From the NCBI RefSeq assembly GCF_913777145.1, contig NZ_CAJYPS010000032.1, positions 1 to 64,000 on the forward strand: a stretch of 64,000 bases of DNA. The letters are read 5' to 3'. Made by a program: the position numbers and the translations under genes. Origin of the DNA: an uncultured Roseateles sp. GTDB taxonomy: Bacteria > Pseudomonadota > Gammaproteobacteria > Burkholderiales > Burkholderiaceae_C. Below are positions 56,486 through 64,000 of this stretch, in pieces. Each line of letters starts with the position of its first letter. The first letter of the stretch is position 1. The notes beneath the pieces were generated by a model. The model searched no databases and was not told the origin of the DNA. It saw only the letters and a list, made by a program, of their open reading frames with translations.

Positions 56486-57394
56486 TCAGCCGGCGCGCTT
56501 GGCCAGCACCGCGCGGGCCACGCGCGACACCGGCTCGCGGCCCAGCACGCCGGAGATGAAGGCGCCGGCGTCGACCAGTTGGTCGAGGGCTATGCCGGTT
56601 TCTATGCCGAGGCCGTTGAGCATGAAGACCACGTCCTCGGTCGCGACATTGCCGGTCGCGCCCTTGGCATAGGGGCAGCCGCCCAGACCCGCCACGCTGG
56701 CATGGAAGCTGTGCACGCCCAGCTCCAGGCTGGCGTAGATGTTGGTGAGCGCCTGGCCGTAGGTGTCGTGGAAGTGGCCCGACACCTCTTGGAGAGGGAA
56801 GTGCCTCAGCGCCCGCTCCATAGCGGCCTGCACCTTGCGCGGCGTGCCCACGCCGATGGTGTCGGCAATGTCGATGGCGTCCACACCCAGCGCGCGCAGC
56901 GGCTTCACCACCGCCTCCACCTGGTCGGCCGTGATCTCGCCTTCATACGGGCAGCCCAAAGCGCAGGACAGCGCCGCGCGCACCTTCACGCCGGCCGCGT
57001 GCGCGCCTGCTATGACGGGCGCGAAGCGCTCCAGGCTCTCGGCGATGGAGCAGTTGATGTTCTTCTGCGTGAAGGCCTCGCTGGCCGCGGTGAACACCAG
57101 GATCTCGTCGGGTCGGGACGCCAGCGCCGGCTCCAGGCCCTTGAGGTTGGGCACCAGCACCGAGTAGCGCACGCCCGGCTGGCGCGCGATGGCCGCCATC
57201 ACCGCCGTGTTGTCGCCCATCTGCGGCACCCACTTCGGTGACACGAAGCTGGTGACCTCGATCTCCTTGAGCCCGGCGTTCTGCAGCATCGCGACCAGCT
57301 GTGCCTTGTGCTCGGTGGAGACATTGGCCTTCTCGTTCTGCAGCCCGTCGCGCGGGCCGACATCGAGGATCTTGACGTGCGAGGGAAGCGTCAT
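56486..57394 (-). CDS. mvaB: hydroxymethylglutaryl-CoA lyase
   Basis: HMG-CoA lyase splits HMG-CoA into acetyl-CoA and acetoacetate, the last step of leucine breakdown. The 302-residue product has the TIM-barrel motifs GPRDGLQNE, the HMGL-like block SVLVPN, GHFHDTYGQAL and the active-site cysteine loop GLGGCPYAKGATGN. The length is typical. The start is 2 bp from the stop of mccA, so the two are in one operon. Confidence 0.96.
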   Translation of the reverse strand: MTLPSHVKILDVGPRDGLQNEKANVSTEHKAQLVAMLQNAGLKEIEVTSFVSPKWVPQMGDNTAVMAAIARQPGVRYSVLVPNLKGLEPALASRPDEILVFTAASEAFTQKNINCSIAESLERFAPVIAGAHAAGVKVRAALSCALGCPYEGEITADQVEAVVKPLRALGVDAIDIADTIGVGTPRKVQAAMERALRHFPLQEVSGHFHDTYGQALTNIYASLELGVHSFHASVAGLGGCPYAKGATGNVATEDVVFMLNGLGIETGIALDQLVDAGAFISGVLGREPVSRVARAVLAKRAG

Positions 57395-57396
57395 GT

Positions 57397-59391
<1,995 letters not shown>

Positions 59392-59707
59392 GGCTCTTGT
59401 CTCCGGTCTCGTGAACCTTTAGTTGTTGTCGGGCCTTGGCGGGGTGCTGCTAGGCCCGATGCCGGGATGTCGCTCCGGTCGGCGGCCGGCTTTGGAGTCG
59501 ACCCAAAGCCAGGCGAAAAGTCGTGCTTGAGCCTGCGGGCCGCATCGGCAGCAACGCAGGGAAACGAAGAAACAGCCCGCATGGGCGGGCTGTGGTGTGT
59601 GAGACCCGCCCGCGGTCAGGGGCCGGGTGTGGTGACGGCACGGGCCGGCTGCCGGGGGCGCGCCCCGGCGTGGTGGCGGCAGACCACGGCCCGGTCAACG
59701 CTGGCCC
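59392..59707. other. 316-bp intergenic stretch between mccA and bioB
   Basis: No coding sequence is supported. It holds the bioB terminator (59560-59593), a GC-rich dyad GCCGGGG/CCCCGGC (59651-59669) just after bioB, and presumably the mccA promoter in the last 150 bp, where no clear hexamers are seen. Confidence 0.6.
59560..59593 (-). terminator. Rho-independent terminator of the biotin operon
   Basis: On the minus strand ACAGCCCGC (59593-59585) pairs with GCGGGCTGT (59580-59572) across a 4-base loop, followed by TTCTTCGTTTCC. It lies about 115 bp beyond the bioB stop. Confidence 0.8.
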
Positions 59708-60769
59708 TCAGTGCGCCGAGCAGGCCTCGCCCGGCGTGGTCAGCCGGAACTTGGCTTCCTTGCTGGTGTCCGCCAGATCGGCCTCGGTCGCGCAGCGCAT
59801 GCCCAGGCGGTCCAGCAGGTTGCGGTCCTTCTCGGCCTGCGGGTTGCTGGTGGTCAGCAGGCGGTCGCCGTAGAACATGCTGTTGGCGCCGGCCATGAAG
59901 CACAGGGCCTGCATGGTCTCGGGCATCTGCTCGCGGCCGGCGGACAGGCGCACCATGGCGCGCGGCATGGTGATGCGGGCCACCGCAATCGTGCGGATGA
60001 ATTCCAGCGGGTCCAGCTCGGCCGTGCCGGCCAGCGGCGTGCCTTCCACCTGCACCAGGTTGTTGATGGGCACGCTCTCGGGGTAGGGGTTCAGATTGGC
60101 CAGCTGCACGATCAGGCCGGCGCGCTGGCGGCGGGTCTCGCCCATGCCGACGATGCCGCCCGAGCACACCTTCATGCCCTGCTGGCGCACGCGCTCCAGC
60201 GTGTCCAGGCGGTCTTGATACGTGCGCGTCGTGATGATCTGGCCGTAGAACTCGGGCGCGGTGTCGAGGTTGTGGTTGTAGTAGTCCAGGCCCGCGCTCT
60301 TCAGCTGCTCGGCCTGGCCTTCTTCCAGCATGCCGGCGGTCAAACAGGTCTCCAGGCCCAGCGCCTTGACCTCGGAAATCATCTCGCCGATCTGCTCGAT
60401 GTGGCGGGGCTTGGGACTGCGCCAGGCCGCGCCCATGCAGAAGCGCGTGGCGCCGCTGGCCTTGGCCGCGCGGGCGGCCTCCATCACCTCGGTCAGGGGC
60501 AGCAGCTTCTCGGCCTTGAGGCCGGTGTCGAAGTGGGCCGACTGCGGGCAGTACTTGCAGTCTTCCTCGCAGCCGCCGGTCTTGATGGACAGCAGCGTGG
60601 AGAGCTGGATGGCGTTGGGGTCGAAGTGCTCGCGGTGCACGGTCTGCGCACGGAACAGCAGGTCGTTGAACGGCAGCTCGAACAGGGCCGCCACCTCGTC
60701 CACGGTCCAGGGCTTGGCCTGGCGGCGGTCGGCGTCGGTGGTGGGGGTGCGGGTCAGGATCTGGTTCAT
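59708..60769 (-). CDS. bioB: biotin synthase
   Basis: BioB inserts sulfur into dethiobiotin by radical SAM chemistry. The 353-residue product has the cluster motif C67-EEDC71-KYC74, LSIKTGGC, the [12 protein letters not shown] segment and GGIVGMGE. The length is slightly above E. coli's 346. It is the last gene of the bioAFDB run and overlaps bioD by 4 bp. Confidence 0.98.
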   Translation of the reverse strand: MNQILTRTPTTDADRRQAKPWTVDEVAALFELPFNDLLFRAQTVHREHFDPNAIQLSTLLSIKTGGCEEDCKYCPQSAHFDTGLKAEKLLPLTEVMEAARAAKASGATRFCMGAAWRSPKPRHIEQIGEMISEVKALGLETCLTAGMLEEGQAEQLKSAGLDYYNHNLDTAPEFYGQIITTRTYQDRLDTLERVRQQGMKVCSGGIVGMGETRRQRAGLIVQLANLNPYPESVPINNLVQVEGTPLAGTAELDPLEFIRTIAVARITMPRAMVRLSAGREQMPETMQALCFMAGANSMFYGDRLLTTSNPQAEKDRNLLDRLGMRCATEADLADTSKEAKFRLTTPGEACSAH

Positions 60770-61455
60770 GCGAGAAGAGCGCTCAGGGCGCTGGAATTCA
60801 GTTGCGCGGCGGCCTGCCGCGGGTCTGCAGGGCGGGAGTAGCGGGGCAGATGCCCCAGACAGGGCACGCCCAGTCCGGACTGCAGAGCTTGCAGATTGTC
60901 GGTGACATGAGGCTGACCGGCCTCGACGGTGTTGGCGACCCAGGCGGCCAGGCGCAGGCCGCGGGCGCGCACGGCCTCAGCGGTCAGCAACGCGTGGTTG
61001 ATGCAGCCCAGGCGCAGGCCCACGACCAGGATGACCGGCAGGCCCAGGTCCACCGCCAGGTCGGCCGTGTCCCAGCCGGGCGTCAGCGGCACGCGAAACC
61101 CGCCCACGCCCTCCACCAGCGCCAGATCGCCCGAAGCGGCACTGGTGCGAATGGCGGCCAGCAGCGGCTCGCGTTCGATGTTGCGGCCCTCCAGCCGCGC
61201 GGCGATATGGGGCGCGCAGGGCTCGCGGAACTGCAGCGGGCCGACCTGGGCGTCGCTCAGGCCCAGGCTTTGCGCGGCCAGCAGGGTCTGCACGTCCTCG
61301 TTGATCCAGCGGCCGTCCACCAGCTCCTGGCCGGCGGCCAGCGACTTGATGGGCACGACCCGGCGGCCCAGCGCCGTGAAGGCGTGGGTCAGCGCGGCGG
61401 TGCAGAAGGTCTTGCCGATCTCGGTGTCGGTGCCGGTGATGAAAAAGCCGTTCAT
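60766..61455 (-). CDS. bioD: dethiobiotin synthetase
   Basis: BioD forms the ureido ring of dethiobiotin from DAPA, CO2 and ATP. The 229-residue protein begins [17 protein letters not shown], the P-loop (GTDTEIGKT), and has [11 protein letters not shown] and GCINHALL. The start at 61455 is required for the normal N terminus, and the longer frame to 61767 is a shadow of bioF. It overlaps both neighbours by 4 bp. Confidence 0.97.
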   Translation of the reverse strand: MNGFFITGTDTEIGKTFCTAALTHAFTALGRRVVPIKSLAAGQELVDGRWINEDVQTLLAAQSLGLSDAQVGPLQFREPCAPHIAARLEGRNIEREPLLAAIRTSAASGDLALVEGVGGFRVPLTPGWDTADLAVDLGLPVILVVGLRLGCINHALLTAEAVRARGLRLAAWVANTVEAGQPHVTDNLQALQSGLGVPCLGHLPRYSRPADPRQAAAQLNSSALSALLA

Positions 61456-62666
61456 GGTCGGGCCTCCAGTTCGGTCGCGGCCGCCTCCAAGGCGTCCAGC
61501 AGCTGCTGCACATCGGCCTCGGTGTGCGTGCCGCACAGCGTGATGCGCAGCCGCGCGGTGCCGGCGGCCACCGTGGGCGGGCGTATGCCGGGCACGCGTA
61601 TGCCATCGGCCTCCAGGCGCGCGGCCAGTGCCATCACCTCGGCATTGCCGCCGATGATCAGCGGCTGTATCGGCGTGGCCACTTCGGGCACCTGCCAGCC
61701 CAGGGCCGGGTGGCGGGCCACCAGGGCCAGCAGGCCGGCGCGCAGTTGGGCCAGCAGGCGGCGCCACTGTGCGCGGCGCTGGGCGCCCACGGGGCCGTCA
61801 ATCAGCGCCAGGCTGGTCAGCAGCGCGTGCTCTATGGCGGGGGGCGACGCGGTGGAGAAGATGAAGTTGCGCGCCGCCTGCACCAGGTAGTCCACGATGG
61901 TGGCGTGGGCCACCACGAAGGCACCGGCCAGGCCCGCGGCCTTGCCCAGCGTGCCCACCAGGATGAGGCGCTCGCTGTTCAGCCCGAAGTGCTCCAGCGT
62001 GCCGCGGCCGGTGTCGCCCAGCACGCCGAAGCCGTGGGCGTCGTCCACGATCAGCCAGGCGTCGAAGGCCTCGGCCAGCGCCAGCAGCTCGGGCACGGGG
62101 GCGAGCACGCCATCCATGCTGAACACCGCGTCGCTGACGATGACGCGCACCTTGGCCGTGCTGGCCGCCAGCGCCTCGCGCAGCGCCACCAGGTCGCCAT
62201 GCGGGTAGCGCGTGACGCGGGCCTTGGCCAGGCGCGCCGCGTCTATCAGCGAGGCATGGTTGAGCTGCTCGGAGAACAGTTCGGTGTGCTCGTCGCCCAG
62301 CGCGGTGACCACCGCCAGGTTGGCCATGTAGCCGGTGCAAAAGCCTAAAGCGCGGGCCTGCGGGATGTGGGGTTGGAACCAGCGCGCCAGCGTGTCCGTC
62401 ACCGCATGGTGGGCGGCACTGTGGCCGCTGACCAGCGGCGACGCGCCGGAGCCGCCGCCCCAGCGGCGTGCGCCCTCGGCCAGGGCCTCGGCGATGGCGG
62501 GCTCGGCGGCCAGGCCCAGGTAGTCGTTGGCGCAGAACATCAGCAGCTCGCGGCCGTTGAGGGTCTGGCGGGGCGCGGTGCCGGTCTCGGCCACGCGCAG
62601 CGTGCGGGTCAGGCTCTGCGACGCGATCGCGTCGAGTTTGGCCTGCAGGTGATCAAGCAAGGACAT
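61452..62666 (-). CDS. bioF: 8-amino-7-oxononanoate synthase
   Basis: BioF condenses pimeloyl-ACP/CoA with alanine using PLP. The 404-residue enzyme has the PLP lysine K242 in VGTLGKAAGLAG, the substrate glycine stretch GSGASPLVSGHSAAH and the aspartate in IVDDAHGFGVLG. Length and motifs are standard. It overlaps bioD by 4 bp and bioA by 14 bp. Confidence 0.98.
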   Translation of the reverse strand: MSLLDHLQAKLDAIASQSLTRTLRVAETGTAPRQTLNGRELLMFCANDYLGLAAEPAIAEALAEGARRWGGGSGASPLVSGHSAAHHAVTDTLARWFQPHIPQARALGFCTGYMANLAVVTALGDEHTELFSEQLNHASLIDAARLAKARVTRYPHGDLVALREALAASTAKVRVIVSDAVFSMDGVLAPVPELLALAEAFDAWLIVDDAHGFGVLGDTGRGTLEHFGLNSERLILVGTLGKAAGLAGAFVVAHATIVDYLVQAARNFIFSTASPPAIEHALLTSLALIDGPVGAQRRAQWRRLLAQLRAGLLALVARHPALGWQVPEVATPIQPLIIGGNAEVMALAARLEADGIRVPGIRPPTVAAGTARLRITLCGTHTEADVQQLLDALEAAATELEARP

Positions 62667-63972
62667 CGTTCAACGTCGCCGTCACGGCGCCGGCCAGGAA
62701 GGCGGCGGTCGCGTCGTCGATCAAATAGGGAGGCATCAGGTAGACGGTACTGCCGATCGGGCGGATCAGCAGCTCGTGGGCGCGGGCCGCCAGGTGGAAG
62801 CGCTCGGCAAAGCGCGGCGGCGCGTCGGCCACGTCGAAGGCCAGGATCATGCCGCGCTGGCGCAGGTGCTGCACCCGCGGGTGGGCGGCCAGCGGCGCGA
62901 AGGCGTCGGCCAGGCGCTGGGCCTGGATGCGGGTGTCGTCCAGCAGGCCGGCGTCGAAGCGGTCCAGGATGGCATTGGCCGCCGCGCAGGCGAGCGGGTT
63001 GCCGGTGTAGCTGTGCGAATGCAGGAAGCCGCGGGTCACGTCCTCGCTCCAGAAGGCCTGGAACACGTCATCGGTGGTCAGCACGATGGACAGCGCCATG
63101 GTGCCGCCGGTGATGCCCTTGGACAGCAGCATGAAGTCGGGCCACGCGTCAACACTCAGCGAGCCGTCGGCCGGCGCGGTGTGTTCCCAAGCGAAGAAAC
63201 GGCCGGTGCGGCCGCAGCCCACGGCAATTTCATCGGCGATCAGGTGCACGCCGAACTCGCGGGTCAGCGCGCGCAGGCCGCGCAGGTAGTCGGGCGAATA
63301 CATCACCATGCCGGCCGCGCCCTGGATCAGCGGCTCGACGATCACGCAGGCGATCTGCCCATGGCGTTTGGCCAGCAGCGCGCGCATCGCGGCCAGCGCC
63401 TCGGCTTCATTGCCCAGCCGCGCATCGGGCGAGGGCACGATGTGGGCGCGCATCAGCAGCGGGTCGTAGGCGTCGCGAAACACCTGCACGTCGGTCACGC
63501 TCAAGGCCCCCAGCGTCTCGCCGTGGTAGCTGTTCTTCAGGCACACGAACTCGCGCTTCTCCGGCTGGCCGCGGTTCTTCCAGCTGTGAAAGCTCTGCTT
63601 CAGCGCGATCTCCACCGCGCTGGCGCCGTCGCTGCCGAAGAAGGCGTGGCCCAGCGCGCCGCCGGTGCGGGCCGACAGCCGCTCGGCGAGAACCACGGCC
63701 GGCTCGTGCGTGCAGCCGGCCAGCATCACGTGGGGCAGGGTGTCGAGCTGGCGCTTGATCGCGTCGTGCAGCGGCTTGTCGCTGTGGCCCAGCAGGTTGA
63801 CCCACCAGGACGAGTTGGCATCGAAGTAGCGGCGGCCATCGGTGTCGACGAGCCACGGGCCCTCGCCACGTGCGATGGGCAGGGGCGGCACCGCATCCAG
63901 GCGCGCCATCTGCGTGCAGGGGTGCCAGACGGCCGCGCGGCTGCGCGCGGCCCAGTCGGAAGAGAGAGTCAC
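62653..63972 (-). CDS. bioA: adenosylmethionine-8-amino-7-oxononanoate aminotransferase
   Basis: BioA converts KAPA to DAPA using SAM as amino donor. The 439-residue class III aminotransferase has the PLP lysine K285 in LLSKGITGG, the N-terminal WHPCTQM, DGRRYFDANSSWWVNLLGH and IADEIAVGCGRTG. The first in-frame start visible is a GTG at 63972 with no clear ribosome site. The frame stays open to the window edge, so a start further upstream cannot be excluded. It leads the bioA-F-D-B operon. Confidence 0.95.
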   Translation of the reverse strand: MTLSSDWAARSRAAVWHPCTQMARLDAVPPLPIARGEGPWLVDTDGRRYFDANSSWWVNLLGHSDKPLHDAIKRQLDTLPHVMLAGCTHEPAVVLAERLSARTGGALGHAFFGSDGASAVEIALKQSFHSWKNRGQPEKREFVCLKNSYHGETLGALSVTDVQVFRDAYDPLLMRAHIVPSPDARLGNEAEALAAMRALLAKRHGQIACVIVEPLIQGAAGMVMYSPDYLRGLRALTREFGVHLIADEIAVGCGRTGRFFAWEHTAPADGSLSVDAWPDFMLLSKGITGGTMALSIVLTTDDVFQAFWSEDVTRGFLHSHSYTGNPLACAAANAILDRFDAGLLDDTRIQAQRLADAFAPLAAHPRVQHLRQRGMILAFDVADAPPRFAERFHLAARAHELLIRPIGSTVYLMPPYLIDDATAAFLAGAVTATLNDVLA

Positions 63973-64000
63973 AACCAGGGAACCGGGGTCTTGTTCAGAA

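Overview
The window is chromosomal DNA from a high-GC betaproteobacterium. Gene content and order (ahcY-tlyA-metF behind an SAH riboswitch, yajC-secD-secF followed by a DUF1631 gene, LysM-dprA-smg divergent from def-fmt, two cyanophycin synthetases with a DUF1854 gene) point to Burkholderiales, most likely the Rubrivivax/Roseateles/Ideonella/Comamonadaceae area. The genus is an inference. No prophage, IS element, CRISPR array or tRNA gene was seen. The window opens on the 3' end of a 5S rRNA gene and its terminator, so an rRNA operon lies just upstream. Fifty-six protein-coding genes are supported.

Layout. 0-5 kb: pepQ, a low-molecular-weight tyrosine phosphatase, ompW with an unusual leader hairpin, metF and tlyA. 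5-6.6 kb: ahcY with an S-adenosylhomocysteine riboswitch, reading into tlyA-metF, so SAH hydrolysis and 5-methyl-THF supply look co-controlled. 6.6-13.3 kb: ppk2 behind a perfect FNR-type box, a divergent AraC regulator/aldo-keto reductase pair, and a small operon (unknown protein, membrane diguanylate cyclase, YcaQ-type DNA glycosylase). 13.5-19.2 kb: yajC-secD-secF and a DUF1631 gene. 19.2-25 kb: smg, dprA and a LysM protein, divergent from def, fmt and htpX. 25-33 kb: a lipoprotein, a repeat-rich adhesin-like head-GIN protein, azlCD, pgk, a TTG-started maeB, and pyk.

32.6-36.3 kb holds a convergent four-gene module: GT2 glycosyltransferase, YdjC/NaxD-type deacetylase, GtrA protein and ArnT-like transferase. 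It resembles the Bordetella/Francisella lipid A amino-sugar pathway. 36.4-46.2 kb is a cyanophycin region: a metallo-beta-lactamase-fold hydrolase, an exported truncated haemoglobin, cphA1, a shortened cphA2-like gene with a ruined Mur-ligase P-loop and, divergently, an ABC exporter with an extra N-terminal domain, DUF1854 and a flavin reductase-like gene. 46.2-47.4 kb: bfr and bfd diverge around a strong Fur box, followed by a cold-shock gene. 47.5-53.6 kb: ygiQ, a REC-DUF3369-GGDEF-EAL protein and small accessory genes. 53.7-56.4 kb: a BlaI repressor and an M56 protease with six copies of a GDFERREAL repeat in place of a penicillin sensor. 56.5-64 kb: mvaB and mccA (leucine catabolism, biotin-dependent), then the biotin operon bioA-bioF-bioD-bioB.

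The best candidates for undescribed biology are the cyanophycin-linked ABC/DUF1854 pair, the BlaI/M56 repeat-protein pair, the ompW leader hairpin, and three long imperfect palindromes (about 4.9, 26.0 and 40.5 kb).
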